Positions 18,699-30,020 of a DNA stretch of 30,176 nt are shown in pieces (within the stretch, counting starts at the first letter, position 1; every line of letters starts with the position of its first letter). Position numbers and translations under genes: made by a program. This DNA comes from Choristocarpus tenellus KU-1152 (lineage: Eukaryota > Phaeophyceae): the NCBI GenBank assembly GCA_964200185.2, contig CAXNAD020000092.1:1-30176 (forward strand), in the 5' to 3' direction. The notes beneath the pieces are model-generated. The model did no database searches. It was given only the letters and a program-made list of their open reading frames with translations, and was not told the DNA's origin.

Positions 18699-21600
18699 AT
18701 GGAGAAAAGGGTCCCCACCAACACCTCATTCCGCCCAGGGCTCAAGACTGAGACTGGAAAAGGGTCTAGACACTTTGCACACACCTTGGAAAATGATACG
18801 GATCGAGCAGTGTCTGTGAAAGATCTTGTCAAGGTGAGGCATCTTCCATCTGAGGAGTGCAGACGCGTTCATTGAAACACACTATCAACCCTTGTACACA
18901 ATTTCACCGCATGCTCCTAGGTGGTTGGTCGTATACAAGCCCTTCACGAAGATGCCCGGCTACTTGTTGCTGCAAAGTACTTGGCGAAGGTGGATGCCAT
19001 CGTTGGCAATCCTGAAAATGGACACCGGAAGGAGGTGAAAGCTGCCAAGGTCCTGTTGGAGGGGGAGCTCAAAGAGTCCTTCCAAGAGCTCAGGACTCGG
19101 GCTGAAGAGTGTAGCTCGACCTTGCAGGAATGGGACGCGGTGAGACGTTGTCGGTGTGGGACTGCCGATATCCTGTAAACAGACAGTTGGCATGTTCAAG
19201 GCACTTCAACTAAAGTGTTCTATGCTAGTACTCTGTACGCCGCTTTGCCATTTTTTGTATCGCCTACTAGGGTATCACACTGTGCAAGAGATAATATCGC
19301 GCATGATGCTGTTTGGAAAATATCTTTTTAATTCATAGCGCATCTAGACCACCATCGCAACACGAAGTTGAACTGTCAACGGTGTCCACATTGTCTGCTA
19401 TAGCTGGCCCTAGTCCGCTGACTGATGCACGCGTGTATGTCACGATGAAGGTGGATTGGAACATTGCACAAACTTTCATGGGCATCACGACTTCTTTCAA
19501 GAATGATCCCAATGGGTCCCTGTGGGTGAAGATGAACGGCATTATGAAGGACGTGCAAGTAAGGCAGGAGACAACTCAGTTCTAGCTCTATCACTGCTCC
19601 TGTATCCCTGCGAAGATGAGGTAGGACGAAGGGCAGAATGCTTATACCTGTTATTCTGAACTACTACTTGATGCTGAGCCTAAATTGGGACTTTCAGGTT
19701 TTCGACCAGCTGGCCACCGTTAGGGAGGTGGATCTTTTCGAGCTATGGATGCCTTTTTGCAACAAGTCGTATCTCCTTAAACGCCTGGGTAAAGTGGAGC
19801 TCCTTTCATACTTCAATGCAGCTATCCCGTGTCTAAGCAGGTTGGTCTTTGGCCGGAAGTGACCTCTTGGGGTTGATTCGTGCACCTCCTCTCAAATAAC
19901 TTTTTTGGATGCCTCACCTGGTTGTGGGTTGAAAATGGTTCAGGGTCAAAACAAGTCGTTGAGTTCAATAATGTTCCTTCCTCCTCTCCCCTTCAAACAG
20001 GGACTGTGTGATGCATGTATATGCCTGTGACTGTGTCTTGGAGGACAACTGCGTACTGATTCAGGGACGCTCTGTCGAGAAGTGGCCAGGGGTAGAGTTC
20101 CCAGAGACAAAGGGATGGACCCATGCTCGCATGAGTGTTCCTGGTTTCAAGGCCAGGATAGAGATACTGTCACCCACATCAGCCAGCACCTCCATTGTGG
20201 CCAACATTGACCCCAAGGCCCCACTCCCACAGTCTGTTATTAATTATGTGGTGAGCTTTTGGTAACACTTTGGGTGAGGGTGAGGTCATTCTCATTTGAA
20301 AATGTTTGTGAGCACTTAGATGTGAGGAAACTGTCTTGTGTGTGCATGTCTACAACCCAACTGTTCCAAGGCTGTTGACATGACAAAAAATTAAAGTCTG
20401 AAGGAGTTGTGAGTGGCTTGTGAGGGGTATAGTTGTTTTTGGAACTGTGAAATAGGATGGTATTTTCTAGCCTCAACAAAAGTTCCTCTTCTTAGTTGTT
20501 CCACTCTTTGTAAGAAGCAGCCTCTGCTTAGGAGGGGGACACCCTGAGCTTAAAAGATGGAGCGTGCATGTTGCTGTCCTTCAATTTTGACCCCCCCAGT
20601 GAACTAATGTGCTTTCAGATGAAGCGAGGGGCTGGTATGTTGCTCTACTTCCTTGTGAAGGCGGCCAAGCGCATAAACTCGGAGGATAACAACCCACATT
20701 GGCATCGCATTCGAGAAGATGTTGAGTTTTACAGGGATTGGCTTATACCCCGTTTTGAGTACTACTATGAGAAGAAGGGATGGGACTTCATCCCTCCATC
20801 GCCATTCCCTCGAAGTGAGGGTGGGCAAACCATGGATGCTAGTATGCACAGCTTGTCTTCTCATCGAAGCCTCCTGCAGAGGCGACACTCAGACTTGTAT
20901 CACCGCAGGGGAGGGGACAGCGAGTCAATTGACAAGCGCCGGACAGGAACACGAAAAAACTTGAAACGTTTGCTAAAAGGTGTTTCAAGAAAGCGTGAAA
21001 AGACAATGGAGCCCGTGGTGGACTCAAAGCCTCAGGTATGGCATGCCTTTTCTGGTTTGTGTATGGCGAAATGGAAGTGACAAAGCAATAGACACAGTGC
21101 AGTGCACTTGTTACCAGTTTGATTTTTAATGAGGTTTCCTCTGTCTTGGCCGCATTGTATTTTAGGTGTTCCTGAGCTCAATGAGCCTGGCATGCTTCCC
21201 ACATTTTCCACCATACTTGATTCTTGTGGTCTGAGTTTAGCTATCCTAACTATGCAATACATGTATGTCTTCCTCACATTGGATTTGTTAAGGTGGAGGA
21301 GCTGGGCATTGATCCTCGCCTGGTTGAGAAGTGGAGGGCATGGAGCACACAGAATAAACTGGCAAAAAGAGTAAAAACCCCTGTGTATAGTAGGTGCCGG
21401 CCCACTCTGGTTTTGCTCTTCTGTCTCTTTGTATGGTGGTTCATATCTGCTTGGCAGGGTCTTTGGATCGTGGCTCACTCACTGCCTCTTGGAGTTGTGG
21501 CTGAAATGGCTGTGAGGGGCTTGGCCTTGCATGGTGTCTTGCTTCTTCTAGGCCACTATGCTTTTGAGGAGAAGCAGAGCAAACAGACTCGGGACCTGGG

Positions 21601-21856
21601 GACATTCTCTTCAGCCATGGAATTTTACATGATGTATGTGCGCAAGGGAAGTTTGTTTATGTCCTCCACTGTGACCGTCTGGTCCATCCTAACAGCATCA
21701 TGGCAAGTGTTTGTGGTGGACAGGATGTGGCGAGGCATGTTGGCTGAAGATTGTCGAGAATGGACAGGAATGGCATCTTTGGCAGCTCACAATGCACAGA
21801 CTGTCGTAATTGTTGTTGTTGTTGTGGTCATCTTGCTCATCAAACTTTTTGTATAG
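18699..21856 (+). CDS. START-domain protein with C-terminal membrane segments
   Basis: A likely membrane-anchored lipid-binding or lipid-transfer protein. Exons: 18699-18833, 18921-19153, 19339-19558, 19698-19840, 20001-20250, 20619-21035, optionally 21166-21228, and 21293-21856 (stop 21854). The ATG at 18699 is the only one after an in-frame stop at 18642. The product is about 653 residues (674 with the optional exon). Residues 46-115 are helical and charged (LHEDARLLVAAKYLAKVDAI). START-type sequence runs from about 150 to 345: SLWVKMNGIM, then REVDLFELWMPFCNKSYLLK, then SRDCVMHVYACDCVLEDNC, ending in an amphipathic helix (MLLYFLVKAAKRIN). A basic linker (KRRTGTRKNLKRLLKGVSRK) precedes hydrophobic segments at about 504-524, 531-556 and 588-608, and a final VVIVVVVVVILLIKLFV that could be a tail anchor. 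Junctions agree in phase except after exon 2: the strong donor at 19140 breaks frame with exon 3, while GTGTGG at 19154 restores it and was used. Ligand and membrane are unknown; contact-site lipid transfer is inference. Confidence 0.88.
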
Positions 21857-23680
21857 CTATGTCTCAATTTTTTAATGTTTATCGTACAGACTATAATTAT
21901 TATATCCTGTTGATATTGTTCATTCAGAACTAGTTCTTCACCGTATATCTATTCTTGTTTGTGGATCTATCCTTGTAGCTGCTCCTTTGTGCATGCCAGG
22001 GAATTAAATATAGCCAAAAAATTGACAGCATGCTGATTTTGGGGATGAATCGGAGATTTCCATCAACCAGATATTGGGGGGATTAGCATTTTGGTATATG
22101 ACATGCAAGGTGTATCACCAGAATACACAGTATGTGTACAATTCTTCAGACCATTGGTGTTTTCACAGTCACACCATTCCACTGACTCTCATCACTTCTA
22201 TATTTACTTTACTGATACACAGCCCCCTCGAACTTTGTGGAGTTGACTTTTCAGCGCAATTGTTCAAGTTAAATTTCAGAGGTTGACATTCTAATTATAC
22301 CTTCCCTTGGATCCTTTGTGGATTACATCTGTGTGTACTCCACCTTGATGCACCTGTTGTCAGTTACTGTGTTCATTGATTTCTCTTATATGTTGCTTCT
22401 TTATCGCTCATCACAACATCTGCAAACTGCCAGTAATAATATTAATGATGCATGCTTTGAAGTATGAGACTGGTGTGTCTTCTATAAAGGGGGTGCCTTG
22501 CACACTTAACAGGTTTTTGCAGAAAGTGGGTTGGACTTGTACCTTTTTTATTGGAAGGGTTTGGGTTGAGTATTGGAAATAATGACCAATTTATCATCAT
22601 TCAATTGATTTAATCAAACATCTATAGTAAGCTCAGTGCTTCGCGTATAATCCTGGAACAGGAGAGTATGCAAGGTACAGCCCTGAGGAGAGATGTTCCA
22701 ACTCCAGAGAGAAAATGGTTATAAACCAGCTTCAACAACACATTGGAATGTTTGCAACACAATGTTACCACATTCCCCTAAATTTTATGAACATAACCTA
22801 CACATATTTTGGTTATAGTGTGACAATACTTACCATATGTTCCACCTGTTTTTGCCTCCACTGTCAAGGGTGGAATGTAACAATGCCTATTTTAAAACAT
22901 CAAATTTTTGACCATAAAAAATACTTGAGCATAGTGGTGGGTAGGTGATACATACTGATTTCTATTGAATGGTTGGGGAGACGGGAGATCTGCAAGAACA
23001 TTGCCAAAACACATCCATCACCTTGTGATAACTGAAATAGAGCACCATGGAGGAAACACAGAAACAAATTAGGTTTGTTGACCAGAGGAAAGTCTCCTTA
23101 CCAGCTGTTTCTGATAATGGCAGTGCCTGATTGCCTCAAAGATTGCAAGAAGCTCCAGGCTTCGCAGTTACTGCACATTAACAACCACTCTGAAAGTGAA
23201 AACATACAGAGAAGTACTTCATTGCTCCTGAGGTCGACTCTGGTAAATAAAAGGCTGATTTGGAGAAGATGGATGATGACCGAGGCTGCAGGTGGTGCTG
23301 GGCTCCTCTTCAGCCCGTGGGTTAATTAATGAGCAAGGTCAATGGAGGAGCAATTTCACTGTTAAGTTGGTGCAACAACAAACACCCTTTTTCTACTGCT
23401 GAGCACTAGTATGGGTAAGATGCTTTCATCTATAAGGTCACAACTATTCCTCATCACCATACCATTTCATCACCTACTCCTCTCTCTGCTGGGCATCTTC
23501 ACCAGTTTCCTCTTCATCATGATAATACTACTCCAGCACCATGGAACGCACACTGAAATCACCCATGTTCTTTGGCGATGACTCCTAATGGGGAACACCT
23601 TTAAAATAACCCTTGTGGGAATCTTGAGCTGCGTGACACTCAGGCCCACCACGTTCTGATTCAGAGCAGCTCCCCTCTCA
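21857..23680. other. START-gene 3' flank and intergenic DNA
   Basis: AT-rich, with short open frames only. An AATTAAATA sequence near 22003 is a possible weak polyadenylation signal for the START gene. No domain-bearing frame, RNA gene or clear repeat was seen. Confidence 0.4.
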
Positions 23681-24260
23681 CCCATCTGTCACCACCACCC
23701 CCGCTACCCCCTCCAAATCTATGACGAATGCAATGATCAGCTGTTCGGCATGCTTCTTGCCACCTGACACGGACCTGCCCAAGACCTTCTACATGGACTA
23801 ACCTTAACCCCCTGCAATTCCCACGTCCACCAACACCCACACAGCCACCACATCCGTCACTACCTCTGCACTACCCAATGGGTGGGGGCAGAATTCCAAA
23901 GGCCACTATTCCTACTGCTGCACTATAATTCCCAAAAGCACTCTGACCTAAAGCCACTGCCTCTTCCACTCAGCCTTCCCAACCTTCCACATTCCAAACA
24001 CCACCGACATTCCCCAAAGCACTCTGGCCTGAAGCCATTGCCACCTCCACTTACCTTACCAACCTTCCACATTCTTAAACAACCGACCTACCCAAAATGC
24101 ATCAACCCCAGCCCCAGCTTCACCCAACCCACACTCATCATCAATATCCGCCTCAACCAACTACCTTTCCAACACCGTCAACCAACCATTACCTTAAGCC
24201 CAGTATCACCAGCCCAGGCCCTCGGAACTGCAACTCCTGACCACCGTGGGAATCAACCTG
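23681..24260. other. C/A-rich, G-poor block with strong strand asymmetry
   Basis: For nearly 600 bp the plus strand is dominated by C and A (CCACC, CCAACC and CCTTCC motifs) with very little G. A 148-codon plus frame (23882-24328) crosses it and reads as Pro/Leu/His-rich low-complexity sequence; I consider it a by-product of composition. The block contains the 81-bp duplication listed separately. Confidence 0.6.
23931..24092 (+). repeat. 81-bp diverged tandem duplication
   Basis: Two adjacent copies (about 23931-24011 and 24012-24092) share AAAGCACTCTG, CCT, AAGCCAYTGCC, TCCACT, CCAACCTTCCACATTC and AACMACCGAC in the same order. The frame is kept because the period is divisible by three, which explains the repeated Pro/Leu peptide in the overlapping open frame. 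Confidence 0.8.
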
Positions 24261-26670
24261 ACTATGGACCCAAATGGTTTTGTCTGTTGAAACCTGAATC
24301 GAAGGAGTTGTGCATTCGTGTGAAATGATAGTTTGTGAATCGAAGAGGTGTCATAGTGCTGCAAAGCACTGGTGGATTTGTTCTGTTGAAACTGAGGTCA
24401 TTGCTCGCTCAGTCACAAGATGGATGATGTGAATTCAGTATCTTCCTTGATACACTCAAAGGAAGAAATGCATACTCGAAGACAAGGCTTGTTACCTTGG
24501 CGGACAAGGATTTCTTTGGATGTTCTAACTCTGAATATATGGCATCCAGGTGCGCATCAGGTACACTTAACGCAGAGTGATCTTGATGTCTTACGAGGGG
24601 GCAATGCCAATCAAGCAGAAATATTCATTAACAATAAACGTACAACTGGGGTCTTCTGCTGCTAAGAAGAGAAAGAAAAACAAAAACAAACAACGGAACA
24701 ACAGAAAAGCTTGAATCAATATCTGATGTAAATCAAGTCACACATACTATGCTTGTGTGTGTGATGGGGAGCGACTGTTGTGTTCTGCAGTGTTCTGCAG
24801 TGTTCTGAAGGTAATTGATGTTGTTATGATGAGCTAGTGAAAGTGGCGGCCAGTGTGTAACGGACCAATCAACAGTCAGTATTGACTGGTGGTACTGTAT
24901 CGTATCAAGAAAGACAAACGTGTAGCCTATGTTTTAACATTGTCACACTAGGGGTTCTGGTAGGGACAGATGAATATATCTAAGCCCACATAATTGGGGT
25001 TATTGAGAGCTCAAGCTCATGAAAGTTGACCATGCCCCTGAGTTACATTAAGGATAATCAAGTTACGTGGCTCCTCAACTCCTGGTCCCTTTCTTCCCGT
25101 TTGGGTTGTTTGGCGAGGGTCGTTCCCCCCCAGTTGGCACGCTCCACCATAAAACAGACAACACCTCACTGTAGACTCTGGAGAAGAAAATAGAAATAGC
25201 AGACTCAGTCGGAGCCACTTTTTTTTTACGCAGGCTGTCAAAACGGGCCCCTTCGCCTGAAAACACAACAAGTACAGGCACAGATGATCACATGTTCAGG
25301 GGGGTTAGGTCTGTCGTCCATGAGACACTGCCAACATGGAGCTTTTGTGGAATCGCTAGTGGCCACTCTCCCCACCGTCCTAGTTACACAATGGAGACCT
25401 CGTGTAAAGGTTTTCTATTGGTCAAGGATGGGTAGACTGGGGAAGAACAACAACCCCAGCCCCTTTCTCGGAGGTCCACACTTTAGCACCACATGATGCC
25501 AGGACCATGAGGAGGGCATAGTACGAGATACCTGCCTCCTGAACAGGATCCGTTTTGACTCCTTCCGGACTCAACTGGCAAAAACCTTCCAGAAGATGCA
25601 AAAGAACAAGGGGGGAAAAGTTCCGCGCTAACCCTTGCCCGCCATCAAACCCAGTGTGGACAAAGGTCAATGCATGGGCCTCCACACAACCCCAGGAACC
25701 ATCACGCCAGATTCCTCCCGTAGAAATTAGACTTGCTGCCAACAGATCTCTAGGGAGGGATAACACCCGATCCAACAGGTGCCTAGTGACCAGGCAGGAG
25801 GCATAATGTCGACACCAGACATCCTTGCATCTGCCGGGGCAGGAGAACAAGTATGCCAACACACACCAATGTTGAAACGCCTAGACCAACTCTGCAAGGG
25901 AATAGGCCTTGCACTACGGAGGATGGTAGCCCATTCACAGTGGACCGGAACTTTCACGTGGATGTGGTGTTTCATGCTGGGGCATTTGTAAGAGTTGACT
26001 CAGCTCCCTATCGGGACGAATGCCTCCTCCTGGGTGTTGCCTCCGCAGTAGTCCAAGCAGTCTCCCATCTGCCTCACCCATTCACTGACAATGGAGTAGC
26101 TGCTGCTGCAGACAAGTCGTGAAAGTGCACCTACTTCGAGGGTTCTTTTGACCCACATAGTTGAAATCTAAAAGCCTTTGCAGTGAAACTTTGGGGACAT
26201 TAGAAAGCAACCAGAGAGCTTCTTGGATGAGTTAGTCACATGCGCAGTAGGGGGGAGAAGGGCGGGAGGATACTGTAGGAAAGGGGCTGCCAAGTCTCAT
26301 TTGAGACAGATAGTGTCGTGGCTCTTTGAGATGCGACATGCTTTTCAAGCTAGAGACACCAGGCAGATGAGTAAGGAGGGGCCTGTCAGATTCGTGGGAA
26401 GCTTCCCTAGGCCCTCATCCACCTTTATAGGGCTAAGCTAGGTTGAGGCATAGCAGCAATGTACACATTACTATGTAGTTACCAACCTTCAAGGGAGCAT
26501 TCTTGTATTGTTAGATTAAAATAATTCAAGGTAGTACATTTTTAGAGAGGTACATTTTGCACTAAAGACAACTGTTATTTTTGAAGGGGTCTTCGAAATA
26601 TAGGTTTGGTTTTTCCGTTCCGTGAAAATGTTAGAGGGCATAGCAACATAAAAAATATTGTGGAGACTAG
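24261..26670. other. Gene-poor region with unassigned open frames
   Basis: No recognised gene. Between about 25020 and 26440 the base composition is richer in G+C and several overlapping frames of 70-146 codons occur on both strands, the longest on the minus strand at 25422-25862; none shows a family motif. The segment could be a decayed coding or transposon-derived sequence. A triple TGTTCTGCAG/TGTTCTGAAG tandem is at 24781-24810. Confidence 0.35.
24781..24810 (+). repeat. 10-bp tandem repeat, three units
   Basis: Two exact TGTTCTGCAG units and a third ending in AAG. A short slippage repeat in non-coding DNA. Confidence 0.85.
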
Positions 26671-26870
26671 GTCTGAGGGACACCTCCAGTAGCACTTCTC
26701 AGGTTGATACTCTGACTACTGACTGACTGGCTGAGTGTCGTTCAGGTTTGGGGAATCCGAGAGACGTCTCCGGTGGCGCGTCTCAGATTGAGAGTTTCAT
26801 CTACCCTCTTTCCTAGTTTCTGAGTCCAAGGACACCTTGAGTGGCACATTTCTGGTCGAGAGTACTGCCA
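26671..26870 (+). repeat. Three diverged ~55-bp repeat units
   Basis: Units at about 26671-26720, 26750-26804 and 26816-26870 share, in order, a GAG/GAC segment, ACACCTC or ACGTCTC, a GTGGC-like core, a TCTCAG-like stretch and GAGAGT. Spacing is about 65-80 bp. Further imperfect repeats of GGATTCTTCGT and GGACTCTTCGT follow at 26900-27010 inside a 172-codon plus frame (26837-27355) with no recognisable domain, suggesting a larger, old satellite-like array. Confidence 0.55.
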
Positions 26871-27355
26871 ACAGTTCTCGTCTTGATTCACTTACGCTGA
26901 TCACTCATGGACTCTTCGTTGTAGCTCTTCTCAACAGTAGCATGGATTCTTGGTCCCACCTCTTGTCAGAACCACTATGGATTCTTCGTTTCGGTTCTGG
27001 TCAGAATCTCGCAGATCCTCTTCAGCGACGCCTCTCGAATGACTCTTGTTTGTTTGGGGTCATCGTGGATGACTCTCATTGGTTGGATCATGTTGCGAAC
27101 TGTTCTAACTCAAGCGTCAGACTTGGGCTAGACCTGCGGCTATTTTCTTTCTGTTGGACTTGTCTGCGCGCACCTTGTTGGAGCAGCTACCCCTACTATC
27201 TTGAGGTTGCCTTGACAGATCTCGGCTCATCGTATTCTCTTGTTTGCCTTGACCCTCTTTCTGTCCATCTGATCATTGTCCCATCAACACGAACCAGTCA
27301 GTGCCTGTCATCACCACCCACTTTCAGAGATCCAAGTCATTCACACAATACATGA

Positions 27356-28896
27356 TTCAAAATAAATTAGAGGTACCCAGAGTTTCAAGGATGCTGGACA
27401 TATGTGTAGAGTACGTCTATTTTTACAAATGCGTATATAATATTTTCTGAATCGTGTCAAAAAATTTCAAACAATAATAGAGAAATCAACGTTTTCAAGT
27501 CAAACTTTGAACTTCATCCATGTTTCTGTGGATGAATTGCGAAAGGATAAAAAATGGCTTAAAATGCAAAACGGGCAATACCTGAGTACCTCTCGTTTAC
27601 TTTGACTCCATACATATTATTATTATTTTGCTGGGTGGCATGATGCAGGGATTGTCATGTAAGAAAATCAAGAAAAATATAGGGGAGAAGGCAACAACAA
27701 CAACAACAATGAATAGAATAATAGGGATAATAGAGATCAGAGAAGAGGATTTCAAAGATCATGCAAAGAATTCAACATTACAAACACAGAAAGAAGGACT
27801 ACCATGCATATCAGATGCACCAACTTGTATATAAAACAATTGTACCAGAAAACAACAAAAACTGACACTCGAAGGCGGATAAGAATCAAGAGAAGAATCC
27901 TGTTAGTCTGTCAAGCATCTCCTATCCCATTGAAAACCTGGAGTTTGTAGCTTCAACTACAGAAATATCCTGGACTTGGTCTCTTGAGCAGTGATTAAAT
28001 AATTTTGCCTCAACCTGGATTATACACCTCTTCTTCTAAAGCCCTGAGCCCCCCTACCTCCCACGACATAGGTTGCTTGCTCATCTATAAATAGTTCTGC
28101 CTTTGTACCAAGACACCTCAAGCTTTACACTTCGAAGGTGTTGATATTGAACCTGCGGGGGTTGCACTTACAGGTCTCTCTGCTGCAGCAACACTGACAC
28201 ATTCTTGTTTGATGGGTTGTGGAGGTGGTAGTCCACTTGTACTACAGCAAAGGACACATCGAAGAGTAGTCCCTTTTCTCTGTAGGGGTGTAGTACCTGC
28301 ATTGGAGAGAGTCCCTGCACACAAGTTAAGGTACTACGGTGTCAATACTTCTCTGTCGTATACTACAACATATCACACAAGTTATGGAATATACATTTGA
28401 GGAATGTAAGATAGAACCTATTCAGTCCAAGTACTCAAAACTGTACACTCAATATAAAATACACCGCCAAGTGACCAGATCTATACACTCAATACTCCGA
28501 GTATATGGATACCTTCCCGCATAACGAATCAGAATGGAGAGTGGTCACCGTTGGGTTCCTTGTGAGTATTACGCTCTGTTGGACGTTTCAGCAGCAGTAA
28601 TTCATTCGTCAAGCGTAACTCAAGCACAAATCAAAATGGAGAGATTTTGCATGCAGGGTTTTATAGTTGTTCTTCCTAGACTGCCTATATTGTCTTGCAC
28701 TAGGTATACAGGTATCACTCAGATGGTTTTGCGGTGCTATGTCAGGCAGTTGAAGCCTATCGGTGTGCTTTTTTGGAGGTGAAATGGCAGAGAACCATTT
28801 TTTGCATGAAGGCCTCAGCTTCTAGTTCAGGAGTGGGGTTTGTGTTTAATCGTGATCTGCCTTGTTCTCGGGCTGTGGTGCAAATATATGAGTGAT
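27356..28896. other. Intergenic DNA, nothing recognised
   Basis: Short open frames only. A (CAA)n run lies at about 27690-27710. No gene, RNA or inverted-repeat element was detected up to the element at 28897. Confidence 0.4.
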
Positions 28897-29154
28897 GAGC
28901 CAAAGTATCTTAGAGGGTAGAGCCGCGTCCATTTGGGGTCAAAATTCAAAGTTGCAATTTTGATATAATATTGGCTATTGTGTTTGTTGGGAAGTGTCAA
29001 TATCCATGTTACAGACACATCTTTTCATAACGTATAGATTCTACCTATTCCTAAACATTTTGAAGTAGGAAAATGTCATTAAAAAAAAAATGGGAAGCCA
29101 AGCCCTATATAGACAAACAGGACAAACGTCGTACCCTCTAAGATACTTTCACTC
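28897..29154. mobile_element. MITE-like inverted-repeat element, copy 2
   Basis: A 258-bp element with inverted ends: left GAGCCAAAGTATCTTAGAGG and, reading the right end in reverse complement, GAGTGAAAGTATCTTAGAGG. A perfect 4-bp direct repeat TGAT flanks it (28893-28896 and 29155-29158), a plausible target-site duplication. The interior is homologous along its length to the element at 486-765. It is non-coding, so it would depend on a transposase supplied elsewhere. Confidence 0.82.
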
Positions 29155-29739
29155 TGATGTGTGGCTCGAAATGAAAGTTTCGTGTAGGGGGGGGCTTGAA
29201 TTTAAGCACAATGTGATCTAAGTGCTGTGCCCGTAGAGAGCCTTCTTCGGCTTGCAGAAGTGGAGTGTATGGAAGGCCGTATTGACAGGTTGTATATTCA
29301 GGAGTGTGTTGATGCTGTTGGATCCCTCAAAGAGTTTATTTTGAGCGTCCAGAATGTGTAGACATGATGATAAGAACGTCTCGATAACATCGCTTTTCAA
29401 AGACAATATTGAGTTTACGTATACACTCATTATAGTGAAAGAGGTTTAGAGTCCTGTCGTCCTTATGGAGTGTAGCAAAATAGTGGACCACCTACTCACT
29501 GAAAACTGGTTCCGAATGGTGTTAAATAACATAGTTCCTGTACGTATCCATAGCAAAGATATATATATTATACTTTTTGCTGTTTTGGGAGAGTTTATTG
29601 ATATATTACTGTGGGTATATATGAGGATCAGGGTATTACCCAGATTGCTTGGGTCCTGTTTAACCTGTCCAAGTCTTGATATCCACCCCCCAATACTCAT
29701 TACCCAAGGTCGACATATATATCATTCCTTCTTGCCTTT
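29155..29739. other. Spacer between inverted-repeat elements
   Basis: No gene recognised; open frames are short and overlap on both strands without domains. A G8 run lies near 29189-29196. Confidence 0.4.
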
Positions 29740-29920
29740 GGCTCGAAGTATCTGGGGGTGGGTGTGTCTACACCAAGGTGTCTATCCATTAGAGCCTTGA
29801 CCAGGAAAGGTGCATTTACATTATCCATCCAGCGCACGCAACCAATTCACCCAAAAATCGCGACATGGAAAAATTGGCTCCGAATGGACAGCCGGCACCC
29901 CCCTCCAGATACTTTGAGCC
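29740..29920. mobile_element. MITE-like inverted-repeat element, copy 3
   Basis: A 181-bp element with ends GGCTCGAAGTATCTGGGGG (left) and GGCTCAAAGTATCTGGAGG (reverse complement of the right), matching at about 22 of 25 positions. Just inside, it carries the family's subterminal segment, seen on the right as TGTCCATTCGGAGCCAATTT in reverse complement. It shares CTACACCAAGGTGTC with copy 4 but lacks most of the interior seen in copies 1 and 2, so it is a shorter or deleted subtype. Confidence 0.72.
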
Positions 29921-30020
29921 TTCCTATTTTTATCGGGAAGAGAGGACAAGGCAGACCAATAACGAAACAGGCACTATTCTGGAACAACTTCTATTTCTAT
30001 TCTTGTCAATGAATACGGTC

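Noticed and set aside
21032-21478. 148-codon minus-strand open frame
   Set aside because: Antisense shadow of START-gene exons and introns; the plus strand has domain evidence and splice agreement.
23882-24328. 148-codon Pro/Leu/His-rich plus-strand open frame
   Set aside because: Explained by the G-poor composition and an in-frame 81-bp duplication; not called as a gene.
24420-24665. 81-codon plus-strand frame followed by an A-rich stretch
   Set aside because: Considered as the end of a retroelement, but there is no reverse transcriptase or endonuclease motif and no target duplication visible.
25422-25862. 146-codon minus-strand open frame
   Set aside because: No recognisable domain and equally long competing frames on the other strand.
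26837-27355. 172-codon plus-strand open frame
   Set aside because: It overlaps a diverged tandem array, shows no family motif and its length is plausibly due to repeat composition. Kept only as part of the repeat description.
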